Source: Solwaraspora sp. WMMA2056
Lineage (GTDB): Bacteria; Actinomycetota; Actinomycetes; Mycobacteriales; Micromonosporaceae
Reading direction: 5' to 3'
Assembly (NCBI RefSeq): GCF_030345095.1
Contig: NZ_CP128360.1
Coordinates: 2,976,001-3,040,000 of the forward strand
Length of the DNA stretch: 64,000 nt
Shown: positions 24,831 to 35,792 of the stretch, in pieces
Numbering within the stretch: the stretch's first letter is position 1
How the letters are laid out: each line of letters opens with the position of its first letter
Program-made: the position numbers and the translations under genes
Notes under the pieces: generated by a model
What the model saw: only the letters and a program-made list of their open reading frames with translations
The model's database searches: none
Told to the model about the DNA's origin: nothing

Positions 24831-26054
24831 ATGCCTGGAGCCCTCCCCGCCGGCGAGCCGGTGCCCGCCGACGGCGTGCTGCCGGCGTCCGCCCTCGCCA
24901 CCACCGGCGACCACGGGTTCGGGGTGTACGTGCACGTCCCGTTCTGCGCTGTCCGGTGCGGCTACTGCGACTTCAACACCTACACCCCGACGGAGCTCGG
25001 TGGCGGCGTACCGGCCGACAGCTACCTCGACGCCGTACTGGCCGAACTCGACCTGGCCGGCCGGGTCCTGGCCGACCGACCGCCCCGGCAGGTCGACACG
25101 GTCTTCGTCGGCGGCGGTACGCCCAGCCTGCTGCCCGCCGACGACCTGGCCCGGCTGCTCGACGCGATCGACACCACCTGGGGGCTGGCGGCCGACGCCG
25201 AGGTCACCACCGAGGCCAACCCCGAGTCGGTCACCCCGGCGTCGCTGCGGGCGCTGCGCCGGGCCGGCTACACCCGGATCTCCCTCGGGATGCAGTCGAC
25301 GGCACCGGCCGTCCTCGCCGTCCTGGACCGCACGCACGCGCCGGGGCGGGCGGTGGCCGCCGCCCAGGAGGCCCGCGCGGCCGGGTTCGACCGGGTCAAT
25401 CTGGATCTGATCTACGGTACGCCGGGGGAGCGCCCCGAGGACTTCGCCGACTCGCTGGCCGCCGTGCTGGCCGCCGGTGCCGACCACGTCAGCGCGTACG
25501 CGCTGATCGTGGAGGACGGCACCCGGCTCGCCGCCCGGATGCGTCGCGGCGAGCTGCCCTACCCCGACGACGACGTGGCCGCCGACCGCTACCTCGCCGC
25601 CGACGAGACCCTCGACGCGGCCGGGTTCGCCTGGTACGAGGTCTCCAACTGGGCGAACTCGGCCGACGCCCGGTGCCGGCACAATCTGCTCTACTGGACC
25701 GGCGGCGACTGGTGGGGGCTCGGCCCGGGGGCGCACAGCCACGTGGGCGGGGTCCGCTGGTGGAACGTCAAGCATCCGACGGCGTACGCGCGGCGGCTCG
25801 CCGACGGTCAGTCGCCGGGGCAGGGTCGGGAGCTGCTCACCGACGCCGAGCGGCACATGGAAGAGGTGATGCTGCGGCTGCGGCTGGCCGACGGGCTGCC
25901 GCTGGCCCGGCTGTCGGCGGCCGGTCGTGTCGCGGCCGGGCGGGCCGCCGCCGCCGGGCTGGTCGACCCCGTCGTCTTCGCTGCCGGGCAGGCGGTGCTC
26001 ACCCTGCGTGGACGGCTGCTGGCTGACGGGGTCGTGCGGGACCTGCTCGGCTGA
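24831..26054 (+). CDS. hemW: HemW-like radical SAM heme chaperone (coproporphyrinogen III oxidase-like)
   Basis: A 407-residue radical SAM protein with the cluster motif CAVRCGYCDF (Cx3Cx2C) at about residues 42-51, GGGTPSLLPADDL (GGTP SAM-binding motif), and the C-terminal HemN-type domain. It lacks the extra N-terminal region of true oxygen-independent coproporphyrinogen oxidase HemN, so it is better described as HemW, which inserts heme into acceptors. ATG 24831 lies just 18 bp from the divergent hydratase start. Confidence 0.9.
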   Translation: MPGALPAGEPVPADGVLPASALATTGDHGFGVYVHVPFCAVRCGYCDFNTYTPTELGGGVPADSYLDAVLAELDLAGRVLADRPPRQVDTVFVGGGTPSLLPADDLARLLDAIDTTWGLAADAEVTTEANPESVTPASLRALRRAGYTRISLGMQSTAPAVLAVLDRTHAPGRAVAAAQEARAAGFDRVNLDLIYGTPGERPEDFADSLAAVLAAGADHVSAYALIVEDGTRLAARMRRGELPYPDDDVAADRYLAADETLDAAGFAWYEVSNWANSADARCRHNLLYWTGGDWWGLGPGAHSHVGGVRWWNVKHPTAYARRLADGQSPGQGRELLTDAERHMEEVMLRLRLADGLPLARLSAAGRVAAGRAAAAGLVDPVVFAAGQAVLTLRGRLLADGVVRDLLG

Positions 26055-26113
26055 CCGGCGGTTCAGCTCCGGTGCCCCGACCCGGTCGCCTCCACCGCGT
26101 CCCCGGCCCGCAC

Positions 26114-26194
26114 CGGATCCCGACCGGAAATGGCCGCGCCCGGATCCTGTCGGGAAGAGGCCGCCCCCGGATTCCGTCGGAACCCGGGGGCGCC
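26114..26194. repeat. Three imperfect 27-bp tandem repeats
   Basis: Units begin at 26114, 26141 and 26168 with CGGATCC or CGGATTC, continue with a (C/T)CGACCGG- or TGTCGGG-like block and end in a GCGCC/GCCCC block, with an exact 27-bp period. They fill the gap between the convergent hemW and DUF4870 genes and encode nothing obvious. Confidence 0.65.
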
Positions 26195-26198
26195 GGTG

Positions 26199-26765
26199 TC
26201 ACTTGATGAAGTTCGCCGACATCGGGTACTTGTACAGCGCACCTTCGTTGGCCTTCACCCCGGCGATGACGCCGAAGATGATCTGGATCGCGAAGGCCAC
26301 GATGCTCGGGATGAACAGCAGGCACCAGCTGATGAACAACAGCACGAAGGCGATGCCCGACCAGAGGATCTGGAAGTTCAGCGCGGCGAGCGCGTGCGCC
26401 CGCACGGCCGGGGACTGCTGACCCTTGGCCAGGTAGGCGATCAGCGGGCCGACGAAGCCGAGCGGACCGAAGCTGATGAACGCGCCGAGCGCGCCACCGA
26501 AGTGGGCGATCAGCGCCCAGGTCTTCTCGTCGTTGTTGGCGTAGCCAGCCGGGGGTGGACCTCCATACGCCGGACCGCCGGGCGGGTAGCCGCCCGGAGG
26601 TGGGTAGCCGCCCGGCGGGTTCTCGCCGCCGGGCGGCGGGACGTATCCGGGAGAGGAGGCCTCGCCCGGCATCGAGTAGGACGCGGGGGGTGGTGGCGGA
26701 GAGGTCGGGTCCGGCGGCGTGCCGCCGAAGCCGCTCTCTCCTGGTGGGCGAGGTGGTTCAGTCAT
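26199..26765 (-). CDS. DUF4870 domain-containing membrane protein with Pro/Gly-rich N-terminus
   Basis: A 188-residue protein. Residues 1-80 are a disordered Pro/Gly/Tyr-rich head with PGGYPPPGGYPPGG repeats. The DUF4870 domain follows (NDEKTWALIAHFGGALGAFI, then AVRAHALAALNFQI) with three to four membrane helices. The function of the family is unknown. TACCGT lies 7 nt before ATG 26765, consistent with a leaderless transcript. A 27-bp repeat cluster follows its stop. Confidence 0.9.
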   Translation of the reverse strand: MTEPPRPPGESGFGGTPPDPTSPPPPPASYSMPGEASSPGYVPPPGGENPPGGYPPPGGYPPGGPAYGGPPPAGYANNDEKTWALIAHFGGALGAFISFGPLGFVGPLIAYLAKGQQSPAVRAHALAALNFQILWSGIAFVLLFISWCLLFIPSIVAFAIQIIFGVIAGVKANEGALYKYPMSANFIK

Positions 26766-26963
26766 GCCCGTCACGGTAGGGGGGCGGATCAAGTCATGCC
26801 AGCTAGCCCTGCCGACGAATTTGTCCACCGGACAGCTCGACTTGACTGCCCGCCCGGGGCAGTGGGACCGCCCACAACGATGAAATGTCGGGTATCGGAA
26901 ACACTGTCCCCGTTCGCTATGGCCCGGCGAACTGATCGTCGCCACCCCGGCCGCGGGGACGTA

Positions 26964-26994
26964 TGCTGGCACTCACAATCGGCGAGTGCCAGCA
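26964..26994 (+). promoter_or_regulatory. CIRCE element (HrcA operator)
   Basis: TGCTGGCACTC, nine spacer bases and GAGTGCCAGCA form a perfect inverted repeat matching the CIRCE consensus TTAGCACTC-N9-GAGTGCTAA. It lies 88 bp upstream of hrcA, so HrcA should repress its own operon, and heat should relieve repression. Confidence 0.95.
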
Positions 26995-27082
26995 CCACAG
27001 GTGATTCGGTCCGCCCCGTGCGGTACCCGGTCGGGACCACACCCGGTCGGCGTACCGCCGACGTGTCGCCAGGAGGTGGGGA

Positions 27083-28105
27083 ATGGGTCTGGACGATCGC
27101 AAACTCGACGTGCTCCGGGCGATCGTGGAGGACTACGTCGCCACCCAGGAGCCGGTCGGCAGCAAGGCCCTCGTCGAGCGACACCAGCTGGGTGTGTCGC
27201 CGGCCACCGTCCGCAACGACATGGCCGTGCTGGAGGAGGAGGGCTACATCCGCCAGCCGCACACCAGCGCGGGCCGGGTGCCGACCGATCGCGGTTACCG
27301 CCTGTTCGTTGACCGGTTGTCCCGGGTGAAGCCGCTGAGCCCCGCCGAGCGGCGGGCGATCGAGCGGTTCCTGGTCGGCGCGGTCGACCTCGACGACGTC
27401 GTGCACCGGACCGTACGGTTGCTGGCCCAGTTGACCCGGCAGGTGGCGGTGGTGCAGTACCCGAGCCTGTCCCGCTCCGCCGTGCGGCACCTGGAGCTGG
27501 TGCCGATCTCGACGACCCGGCTGATGCTCGTCCTGATCGTCGACACCGGCCGGGTCGAGCAACGCCTCGTCGAGCTGCCGGCGCCGATCAGCGCCGACGA
27601 CGTGACCGACCTGCGTCGGCTGGTCAACGAGAAACTCGGTGGGTGTCGGCTGTCCGACACCCCGCCGTTGGTCCAGGCGCTCGTCGACGAGGCGTCCCCG
27701 ACGCTGCGACCGGCGATGACGACGCTGTCGACCGTGCTGCTGGAGACGCTGGTCGAACGGCACGAGGAGCGGCTGGCGCTCGCCGGGACGGCTAACCTGA
27801 CCAGAGGGGGACTGCTCGACTTCCAGGGCTCCCTGCGCCCGATACTAGAGGCACTGGAGGAGGAGGTCGTGCTGCTCAAGCTGATCGGCGAGGTCGAGCC
27901 GAGCACGCTTCGGGTACGCATCGGTGACGAGAACGAGATCGACAACCTGCGGGCCGCGTCAGTGGTCAGCACCGGCTACGGCCCGGGTGCCACCATCGTC
28001 GGTGGCCTCGGCGTACTCGGCCCGACCCGGATGGACTACCCCGGCACGATCGCCACGGTCCGCGCCGTGGCACGCTACGTCGGCGATCTGCTGGCGCAGA
28101 ACTGA
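27083..28105 (+). CDS. hrcA: Heat-inducible transcriptional repressor HrcA
   Basis: A 340-residue repressor of CIRCE-controlled chaperone genes. The N-terminal winged helix spans about 1-75, with [37 protein letters not shown] and [16 protein letters not shown]. The GAF-like dimerisation domain runs to the end ([20 protein letters not shown]). A strong ribosome site (AGGAGGT) precedes ATG 27083. It is followed 53 bp later by dnaJ, and together they form the hrcA-dnaJ2 operon known from actinobacteria. Confidence 0.97.
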   Translation: MGLDDRKLDVLRAIVEDYVATQEPVGSKALVERHQLGVSPATVRNDMAVLEEEGYIRQPHTSAGRVPTDRGYRLFVDRLSRVKPLSPAERRAIERFLVGAVDLDDVVHRTVRLLAQLTRQVAVVQYPSLSRSAVRHLELVPISTTRLMLVLIVDTGRVEQRLVELPAPISADDVTDLRRLVNEKLGGCRLSDTPPLVQALVDEASPTLRPAMTTLSTVLLETLVERHEERLALAGTANLTRGGLLDFQGSLRPILEALEEEVVLLKLIGEVEPSTLRVRIGDENEIDNLRAASVVSTGYGPGATIVGGLGVLGPTRMDYPGTIATVRAVARYVGDLLAQN

Positions 28106-28158
28106 CCGGCGAGCAGGATCACAACTGACCCGGCGAACTGGACACGCGAGACTGACAC

Positions 28159-29310
28159 ATGAGGACACCGAACGCAGTGGCCAAGGACTATTACGGGATT
28201 CTCGGCGTGAGCCGGGACGCCTCCGCTGACGACATCAAACGGGCCTACCGCAAGCTGGCCCGGCAGTACCACCCGGACGTCAATCCGGACCCGGCGGCGG
28301 CTGACAAGTTCAAGGACATCAACGCCGCGTACGAGGTGCTCTCCGACGACCAGAAACGGCAGATCGTCGACCTCGGCGGTGACCCGCTCGCGCCCGGCGG
28401 CGGCCCTGGTGGCGGCCCGGGCGGTGCCGGACCGTTCGTCGGCTTCCAGGACATCATGGACGCCTTCTTCGGGGCCGCCGCCGGCTCCCGGGGGCCGCGT
28501 TCGCGGACCCGGCCCGGTGCCGACGCGATCCTGCGTCTGGAGCTGGACCTGACCGAGACCGCCTTCGGGGTGGAGGCACCGATCACCGTCGACACGGCGG
28601 TGATCTGCACCACCTGCACCGGGGCCGGTACGGCGGCCGGCACCCACCTGGCGACCTGCGAGGCCTGCGGTGGGCGCGGCGAGGTCCAGTCCGTCCAGCG
28701 CACCTTCCTCGGCCAGGTGGTCTCCTCCAAGCCCTGCGTGGCCTGCCAGGGCTACGGCACGGTGATCCCGCACCCCTGCCCGACCTGCGCCGGCGACGGC
28801 CGGGTCCGGACCCGGCGGTCGCTCACCGTCAAGATCCCGGCCGGGGTGGAGGACGGCATGCGGATCCGCCTCGCTCAGCAGGGCGAGGTCGGTCCGGGCG
28901 GCGGCACCGCCGGCGACCTCTACGTCGAGATCCACGAGCGGCCGCACGACGTCTACTCGCGCAAGGGCGACGACCTGCACTGCCGGGTCACCGTACCGAT
29001 GACCGCCGCCGCGCTGGGCACCCGGCTGACCATCCGGACCCTGGACAGCGACGAACCGGTGGACGTCAAGCCCGGCACCCAGCCCGGCGCGACCCTGCGG
29101 TTGCGCGGTCGGGGGGTGCCCCACCTGCGCGGCACCGGGCGCGGTGACCTGTACGTCCACCTCGACGTGCGGACCCCGACCAAGCTCGACGCCGAGCAGG
29201 AGCGGACGCTGCGCGAGTTCGCCAAGGCGCGGGGCGAGGAGGTCGCCGAGCTGACCAAGCAGGGCGGCTTCTTCTCCCGGATGCGCGACGCGTTCAACGG
29301 CCACGGCTGA
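28159..29310 (+). CDS. dnaJ: Chaperone protein DnaJ (DnaJ2 type)
   Basis: A 383-residue type I Hsp40. It has a J domain with HPD in YHPDVNP, a Gly-rich linker (about 80-105), and four CxxCxGxG zinc motifs ([32 protein letters not shown]), followed by two substrate-binding beta domains. GTG 28177 (reading [11 protein letters not shown]) matches the usual DnaJ N-terminus better than ATG 28159, so the true protein may be 6 residues shorter. Confidence 0.96.
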   Translation: MRTPNAVAKDYYGILGVSRDASADDIKRAYRKLARQYHPDVNPDPAAADKFKDINAAYEVLSDDQKRQIVDLGGDPLAPGGGPGGGPGGAGPFVGFQDIMDAFFGAAAGSRGPRSRTRPGADAILRLELDLTETAFGVEAPITVDTAVICTTCTGAGTAAGTHLATCEACGGRGEVQSVQRTFLGQVVSSKPCVACQGYGTVIPHPCPTCAGDGRVRTRRSLTVKIPAGVEDGMRIRLAQQGEVGPGGGTAGDLYVEIHERPHDVYSRKGDDLHCRVTVPMTAAALGTRLTIRTLDSDEPVDVKPGTQPGATLRLRGRGVPHLRGTGRGDLYVHLDVRTPTKLDAEQERTLREFAKARGEEVAELTKQGGFFSRMRDAFNGHG

Positions 29311-29334
29311 CGGCTGGCCGGGGCCGGGCGCGAG

Positions 29335-30078
29335 GTGAGCGCACCACTGTTCCTCGTCGACCGGCTGCCGGACGGCCCGACGTACACCCTCGACGGGGCC
29401 GAGGGCCGGCACGCCGCGACCGTCACCCGGCTGCAGGTCGGGCAGCGGCTGCTGCTCACCGACGGGCGCGGCGGCACCGCGTCCGCCGAGGTGACGGCGG
29501 TCGGCCGGCACAGCCTGGACCTGCGGGTGACCGACACCGACCTGACGCCCCCCGCCGATCCCCGGCTGGTGGTCGTGCAGGGCATCGCCAAGGGTGACCG
29601 TGGCGAGTTGGCGGTGCAGGCGATGACCGAGGTCGGGGTGGACGAGGTCGTCCCGTGGGCGGCGGCCCGTTCGGTGACCCGTTGGCGCGACGAGCGGGGG
29701 GCGCGGTCCCGGCAGCGGTGGGTGAGTACCGCCCGGGAAGCGGCGAAACAGGCCCGTCGGCCCTGGCTGCCCGACATCGGCGGTACGGACGACCGGCCGG
29801 CGGAGTCCACCGGCGCGGTCGTCGACCGGCTGGCGGGGGCCGACGCCGCGTTCGTGCTGCACGAGTCGGCGCGACGCCCGTTGACCGGGGTCGACCTGCC
29901 GGCCACCGGCACCGTCGTGCTCGTGGTGGGTCCCGAGGGCGGGGTGGACGACGCCGAGTTGGCCGCTTTCGCCGCGTGCGGTGCCGAGGCGGTGCGGTTG
30001 GGCCCGCAGGTGCTGCGGACCTCCACGGCGGGCGTCGCGGCGTTGGCCGTCCTGTCCGCGCGGCTCGGCCGCTGGTAG
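29335..30078 (+). CDS. rsmE: 16S rRNA (uracil1498-N3)-methyltransferase
   Basis: A 247-residue SPOUT-class enzyme that methylates U1498 of 16S rRNA. It has an N-terminal PUA-like domain (about 1-72), and the trefoil-knot SAM site appears as VVLVVGPEGGVDDAELAAF and LGPQVLRTSTAGVAAL near the C-terminus. The start is GTG 29335. Its position after dnaJ is conserved. Confidence 0.95.
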   Translation: MSAPLFLVDRLPDGPTYTLDGAEGRHAATVTRLQVGQRLLLTDGRGGTASAEVTAVGRHSLDLRVTDTDLTPPADPRLVVVQGIAKGDRGELAVQAMTEVGVDEVVPWAAARSVTRWRDERGARSRQRWVSTAREAAKQARRPWLPDIGGTDDRPAESTGAVVDRLAGADAAFVLHESARRPLTGVDLPATGTVVLVVGPEGGVDDAELAAFAACGAEAVRLGPQVLRTSTAGVAALAVLSARLGRW

Positions 30079-30097
30079 AGCCGCTACCATCCGTGAC

Positions 30098-30448
30098 GTG
30101 AGTGACAACTGTGTCTTCTGTCGGATCGCCGCCGGTGAACTGCCGACGCCGCTGGTGTACGCCGGCCGTAACACCGTCGCGTTCCGCGACCTGCACCCGC
30201 AGGCACCCAGCCACCTGCTGGTCATCCCGAAGCAGCACCACCCGGATGTCGCCGCGTTGGCGGCCGCCGACCCGGCGGTGGCGGGCGAGGTGCTGGCCAC
30301 CGCCGCCGCCGTGGCCGAGGCCGAAGGGCTGCTCGCGGACGGCTTCCGGCTGATCTTCAACACCGGGCGGTACGCCGGCCAGGAGGTCTTCCACGTGCAC
30401 GCCCACGTGCTCGGCGGTGCCCCGCTGGGCCCGATGGTGTCGCGGTGA
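30098..30448 (+). CDS. HIT family nucleotide-binding protein
   Basis: A 116-residue histidine-triad hydrolase/transferase. It begins SDNCVFCRIAAGELPTPLVY, and the active-site triad is HVHAHVLGG near residues 98-106. Family members cleave nucleoside phosphoramidates or AMP-lysine. GTG 30098 is 7 nt after TACCAT, a leaderless signature separate from rsmE. A short stretch with repeated CGACGACGGCGTGG words follows (30455-30508). Confidence 0.92.
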   Translation: MSDNCVFCRIAAGELPTPLVYAGRNTVAFRDLHPQAPSHLLVIPKQHHPDVAALAAADPAVAGEVLATAAAVAEAEGLLADGFRLIFNTGRYAGQEVFHVHAHVLGGAPLGPMVSR

Positions 30449-30626
30449 CCGACCCGGCGACGACGGCGTGGAACCCGGCGACGACAGCGTGGAGGACGAC
30501 GGCGTGGAAATGGACACGGTGCGTCCGACGTTGAGCGGATACGATAGGGAACAATCCGCTCGCCACGGCCGCTCAGGGCCGGGGCGCTGAGATGGAAGCA
30601 GGTGCGAAAGGCCCTCAGGCCGACCC

Positions 30627-31685
<1,059 letters not shown>

Positions 31686-31700
31686 AGCTTCGGGAGAGAC

Positions 31701-32168
31701 ATGTCCATCGAGATCGCCAACGAGTCCGGGGTCGAGGTCGACACCGACGCGGTGCTCGCCGTGGCCCGCCACGCGCTGGACGAAATGGGCGTCAACCCGC
31801 TCGCGGAGCTGTCGTTGCTGCTCGTCGACCACGACTACATGGCCGAGCTCAACCACCGCTGGATGGGTGGCGACGGGCCGACCGACGTGTTGGCGTTCCC
31901 GATGGACGAGGGCAGCGTCGACCATGGGCCGGGCGAGTCCAGCCCGGGTGAGCCCGGCCTGCTCGGCGACATCGTGCTCTGCCCCGAGGTGGCCGCCAAG
32001 CAGGCTGCCGCCGCCGGCCACGCCGCCGCCGCCGAGCTGCACCTGCTCACCGTGCACGGCGTACTGCACCTGCTCGGCTACGACCATGCCGAGCCGGACG
32101 AGGAACGCGAGATGTTCGACCTGCAGGCCCGCCTGCTCTACAGCTGGAAGGAAGCCCGGGCCAAGTGA
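31701..32168 (+). CDS. ybeY: Endoribonuclease YbeY (16S rRNA maturation)
   Basis: A 155-residue zinc-dependent RNase. The invariant H-x3-H-x5-H metal motif is in [11 protein letters not shown] (about residues 119-129). The N-terminal half has [16 protein letters not shown], with the conserved TDVLSF-like sequence. YbeY processes the 3' end of 16S rRNA and supports ribosome quality control. The stop overlaps the GTG start of the next gene by 4 bp. Confidence 0.95.
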   Translation: MSIEIANESGVEVDTDAVLAVARHALDEMGVNPLAELSLLLVDHDYMAELNHRWMGGDGPTDVLAFPMDEGSVDHGPGESSPGEPGLLGDIVLCPEVAAKQAAAAGHAAAAELHLLTVHGVLHLLGYDHAEPDEEREMFDLQARLLYSWKEARAK

Positions 32169-33598
32169 ACCCAGGCCATCTGTCCGGCACCCCGCTGGCC
32201 GCCACGGCCGGCGCCGCGGGGCTGCCGGACCTGCAACTGCTGATCTTCGCTGCCGGCCTGGTGGTACTGGCCGGGATCATCGCGATGACCGAGGCGGCGC
32301 TGGTCGTCGTCTCGCCGGCCCGGGCGGCCGAGATGGCCCGGGACGGCAGCCGCAGCGCCCGCGCCCTGCAACTGGTCGCGGCCGACGCCGTCCGTCACGT
32401 CAACCTGCTGTTGCTGCTGCGGCTGCTCTGTGAGCTGACCGCCACCACCCTGGTCGCCCTCGTCGCCGTCGACACCTTCGGCGCCGGCTGGACGGCCGCA
32501 CTGGTGACCGCGGGCGCGATGACCGTGGTCAGTTTCGTCGTCGTCGGGGTCGGCCCGCGTACGATCGGCCGCCAGCACGCGTTCGCGGTGGCCCGGGCCA
32601 CCGCCCCGCTGGTGCGCGGGCTGGGGCGGGCGTTGAACCCGCTGGCGTCGCTGCTGATCCTGATCGGCAACGCGGTGACCCCGGGCAAGGGCTTCCGGGA
32701 GGGACCGTTCGCCACCCAGATCGAGCTGCGGGAGCTGGTCGACCTGGCCGAGCAGCGCGGCGTCGTCGAGCACGGCGAGCGGCAGATGATCCACTCCGTC
32801 TTCGCGCTCGGCGACACCATCGCCCGCGAGGTGATGGTGCCGCGGACCGAGATGGTGTGGATCGAGCGGCACAAGACGCTGCGGCAGGCGCTGGCGCTGT
32901 TCCTTCGCTCCGGCTTCTCCCGGATCCCGGTCATCGGTGACAACGTCGACGACGTACTCGGCATCATCTATCTCAAGGACGTCGTGCGTCGGGCCCAGTC
33001 CGGCGGCCCCGACGGCGACGAACTGCCGGTGGTCGAGCTGATGCGACCGGCGACCTTCGTCCCCGAGTCGAAACCCGTCGACGACCTGCTCTCCGAGATG
33101 CAGGCCGCGCGGACCCACATGGTCGTGGTGGTCGACGAGTACGGCGGCACCGGCGGGCTGGTGACCATCGAGGACATCCTGGAGGAGATCGTCGGTGAGA
33201 TCACCGACGAGTACGACGACGAGCGGCCGCCGGTCGAGCGGCTCGACGACGGCCGGGTCCGGGTGACCGCCCGGCTGCCGGTCGAGGATCTCGGTGAGCT
33301 GTTCGACGCCGACGTCACCGACGACGAGGTGGAGACGGTCGGCGGGTTGATGGCCCACGTGCTCGGCCGGGTGCCGATCCCCGGTGCGCAGATCACCGTC
33401 GCCGGACTGCAGCTGATCGCCGAGGGCACCACCGGCCGCCGCAACCGGGTCGACACGGTCCTGGTGACCCGGGTCGCCAGCGCCGACGACGATCCGCCGG
33501 CCGGCCGGCGGGCCGGCGGCGAGCCGGCGGCCGGGCGCGACGACCACCGTACCGACGAATCGATCCGTACCGAGGAGAGGCAGCATGCCGATGCCTGA
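32165..33598 (+). CDS. CorC/HlyC family membrane protein (DUF21-CBS-CorC_HlyC)
   Basis: A 477-residue protein. A DUF21/CNNM membrane domain (about 20-190) is followed by a pair of CBS domains with the linking motif [13 protein letters not shown] and by [20 protein letters not shown], then the C-terminal CorC_HlyC (transporter-associated) domain. CNNM/CorC proteins mediate Mg2+ or Na+-coupled Mg2+ export. It sits between ybeY and a degenerate cytidine deaminase, as in other actinobacteria, and its 3' end overlaps the next gene by 14 bp. Confidence 0.93.
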   Translation: MNPGHLSGTPLAATAGAAGLPDLQLLIFAAGLVVLAGIIAMTEAALVVVSPARAAEMARDGSRSARALQLVAADAVRHVNLLLLLRLLCELTATTLVALVAVDTFGAGWTAALVTAGAMTVVSFVVVGVGPRTIGRQHAFAVARATAPLVRGLGRALNPLASLLILIGNAVTPGKGFREGPFATQIELRELVDLAEQRGVVEHGERQMIHSVFALGDTIAREVMVPRTEMVWIERHKTLRQALALFLRSGFSRIPVIGDNVDDVLGIIYLKDVVRRAQSGGPDGDELPVVELMRPATFVPESKPVDDLLSEMQAARTHMVVVVDEYGGTGGLVTIEDILEEIVGEITDEYDDERPPVERLDDGRVRVTARLPVEDLGELFDADVTDDEVETVGGLMAHVLGRVPIPGAQITVAGLQLIAEGTTGRRNRVDTVLVTRVASADDDPPAGRRAGGEPAAGRDDHRTDESIRTEERQHADA

Positions 33599-33968
33599 GT
33601 CGCCGAGCGCCCCGAACGGGTCGCAGGCCGCGCCGCCGATCAGCGACGAGGACGCCAAGCTCGTCGTCCTGGCCCGCAGTGCGCGGGCCCGGATCGGCGC
33701 CGCCGAAGGCGCGGCGGTACGCGACCAGGACGGTCGGACGTACGCCGGGGCGAACGTCGCGCTGCCGTCGTTGACCCTCACCGCGTTGCAGCTGGCGGTC
33801 GCCTCGGCGGTGGCGTCCGGCGCGACCCGGTTGGAGGCCGCCGCCGTGGTCACCGAGGCGTCGACGTTGGACGGTGCCGGGCACGCGGTCGTGCGTGACC
33901 TGGCCACCGACGCCCCTGTGCATGTCGCCGCACCGGACGGGTCGCTGCTCGGTACGGTGCTGCAGTGA
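33585..33968 (+). CDS. Cytidine-deaminase-like protein lacking catalytic residues
   Basis: A 127-residue protein that keeps the cytidine deaminase outline: [20 protein letters not shown], then [20 protein letters not shown] where active enzymes have T/S-G-x-N-V-E-...-C-A-E-R. The zinc-binding Cys/His, the catalytic Glu and the later P-C-x-x-C pair are all missing, so it cannot deaminate by the known mechanism. Position between corC and era matches the cdd-era order of Bacillus and the uncharacterised gene before era in mycobacteria. The reading frame is intact and overlaps both neighbours, so it is maintained as a gene. Confidence 0.8.
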   Translation: MPMPESPSAPNGSQAAPPISDEDAKLVVLARSARARIGAAEGAAVRDQDGRTYAGANVALPSLTLTALQLAVASAVASGATRLEAAAVVTEASTLDGAGHAVVRDLATDAPVHVAAPDGSLLGTVLQ

Positions 33969-34879
33969 CCTCCCGTCGGTCGGCGTCCGCTGATCCGGCA
34001 GCGGCGTTCCGGGCCGGCTTCGCCTGTTTCGTCGGCCGGCCCAACGCCGGCAAATCGACACTGACCAACGCGATCGTCGGCCAGAAGATCGCGATCACGT
34101 CCAACAAGCCGCAGACCACCCGGCACGTGATCCGGGGTGTGCTGCACCAGCCGCAGTCCCAACTGGTCCTGGTGGACACGCCCGGCCTGCACCGGCCCCG
34201 CACGCTGCTCGGCGAGCGGCTCAACGACCTGGTCCGGCAGACCTGGAGCGAGGTCGACGTGATCGGCCTGTGCATTCCCGCCGACGAGGTGCCCGGTCGG
34301 GGCGACCGGTTCATCACCGCCGAGATCGCCGAGCTCAAGGCGACCGTGCTGGCCGTGGTGACCAAGACCGACCTGGTCGACCGGGGCCGGCTCGCCGAGC
34401 AACTGCTGGCCGTCAGCGAGCTGGGCGACTTCGCCGAGGTGGTGCCGGTCAGCGCCGCCACCGGCCACCAGGTGCAGACGTTGGTCGACGTGATGACCCG
34501 CTACCTGCCGCCGTCGCCCCGGCTCTACCCGGACGACATGCTCACCGACGAGCCCGAGCAGGTGCTGATCGGTGAGCTGATCCGGGAGGCGGCCCTGGAA
34601 GGGGTCCGCGACGAGCTGCCGCACTCGATCGCCGTCATCGTCGAGGAGATGATCCCCGAGGAGTCACTGATCCGGATCTTCGCCGACATCTACGTCGAAC
34701 GACCGAGTCAGAAGGCCATCGTGATCGGTGCCGGAGGTAGCCGGCTACGTGACGTCGGCACCCGGTCACGGCGGGAGATCGAGCAGCTGCTCGACAGCCG
34801 GGTCTACCTCGACCTGCACGTACGGGTCGCCAAAGACTGGCAGCGCGACCCCCGGCAGCTGCGCAAGCTGGGATTCTGA
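33965..34879 (+). CDS. era: GTPase Era
   Basis: A 304-residue ribosome-assembly GTPase that binds 16S rRNA. G1 is GRPNAGKST (about 24-32), G3 is VDTPGLH, and G4 is TKTD. The C-terminal KH domain carries QKAIVIGAGGSRLRDVGTRS. Length and order are normal. GTG 33965 overlaps the preceding stop by 4 bp. It ends 5 bp before the convergent lipoprotein gene. Confidence 0.97.
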   Translation: MTSRRSASADPAAAFRAGFACFVGRPNAGKSTLTNAIVGQKIAITSNKPQTTRHVIRGVLHQPQSQLVLVDTPGLHRPRTLLGERLNDLVRQTWSEVDVIGLCIPADEVPGRGDRFITAEIAELKATVLAVVTKTDLVDRGRLAEQLLAVSELGDFAEVVPVSAATGHQVQTLVDVMTRYLPPSPRLYPDDMLTDEPEQVLIGELIREAALEGVRDELPHSIAVIVEEMIPEESLIRIFADIYVERPSQKAIVIGAGGSRLRDVGTRSRREIEQLLDSRVYLDLHVRVAKDWQRDPRQLRKLGF

Positions 34880-34884
34880 CCAGG

Positions 34885-35679
34885 TCACCGTTGGTCGATG
34901 GTGATGCTTCCGCTGCCGGTGCGGGCGTCGATCAGATGTTCGCCGTCGGCGGTGTCCGGGATCTCCACGTTGGCGGTGCCGGAGCCGGTCTCGGTGCGCA
35001 CCCGGTAGCTGCCGGGCGGGACGGTGACGTGCACCGACCCACTGGCGGCCTCGGCCCGGACCGGTCCCGGGTCGGTCAGCGACAGGGTCACACTGCCTGA
35101 TCCGGCTGTCGCCATCACCCCGCCGCCGCCGAGGTCACGGCCCTCGACGGAGCCGGAACCCGTGGTCACCGTCACCGGACCGGCGGCCCGGCTCACCGTG
35201 ATGCCACCGGAGCCGCTCTGCGCGGTCACGTCACCGGTGGCTCCGTCGACCGTGACCGCACCGGAGCCCACCGACACCGACACCGACGCCACGTCGAAGA
35301 GCATCACCTGGCCGGAGCCGTTCTCGCCGCGCACCGACACGCCGGGTGGGGCGTCGATGTCGTACGAGACCCCGCACCGCCAGCCGCAGCCGGTGTCGAG
35401 CTCCAACACGGTGCCGTTGATCCGGTAGGTCGTCTCCGGCTCGGTGCGCTGGTAGCGCACCGTCCGACGAATCTCCACGGTGTCCCCGGGCCGGGTCCGC
35501 ACGACCACGTCGCCGGCGCCGGCGGAGACGATGGCGATCTCGGCGATCTCGGCGGTTTCCGTGTGGCGGAAGTCCAGCCGCCGCTCGCCGACCGGGGCGC
35601 AGCCGGCCACGGCGACGATCAGCGTCGCCGCGAACACGGCGGCGGCGGTACGACTGCGGGCGTTACGAGGGCGAACCAT
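34885..35679 (-). CDS. Lipoprotein with DUF4097-type beta-helix repeats
   Basis: A 264-residue exported lipoprotein. The signal peptide ends in the lipobox VAGC (Cys at about residue 27). The mature part is a chain of short beta strands with recurring SGS/GSG turns (for example SGSGGITV, GSGSVTLSL, GSGSITID), as in DUF4097/DUF2807 adhesin-like solenoids. Function unknown, with surface location likely. It is monocistronic and divergent from recO. Confidence 0.85.
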   Translation of the reverse strand: MVRPRNARSRTAAAVFAATLIVAVAGCAPVGERRLDFRHTETAEIAEIAIVSAGAGDVVVRTRPGDTVEIRRTVRYQRTEPETTYRINGTVLELDTGCGWRCGVSYDIDAPPGVSVRGENGSGQVMLFDVASVSVSVGSGAVTVDGATGDVTAQSGSGGITVSRAAGPVTVTTGSGSVEGRDLGGGGVMATAGSGSVTLSLTDPGPVRAEAASGSVHVTVPPGSYRVRTETGSGTANVEIPDTADGEHLIDARTGSGSITIDQR

Positions 35680-35792
35680 GCGCCAGACGGTACGGCCGCC
35701 GTCGCGCCGAACACATCCGGCATGGTCACCGACCGGCCCCGGATCCCGACCCTGAGATCGGGTCAGGGTCGCCGGTCCGGGAGAATCGTCCG

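Noticed and set aside
24003-25856. Very long open frame on the minus strand running through hemW into the hydratase gene
   Set aside because: Only the part from 24812 down is protein-like; the rest is the low-stop antisense of GC-rich hemW.
30455-30508. Repeated CGACGACGGCGTGG words between the HIT gene and phoH
   Set aside because: Short and irregular; ordinary GC-rich low complexity.
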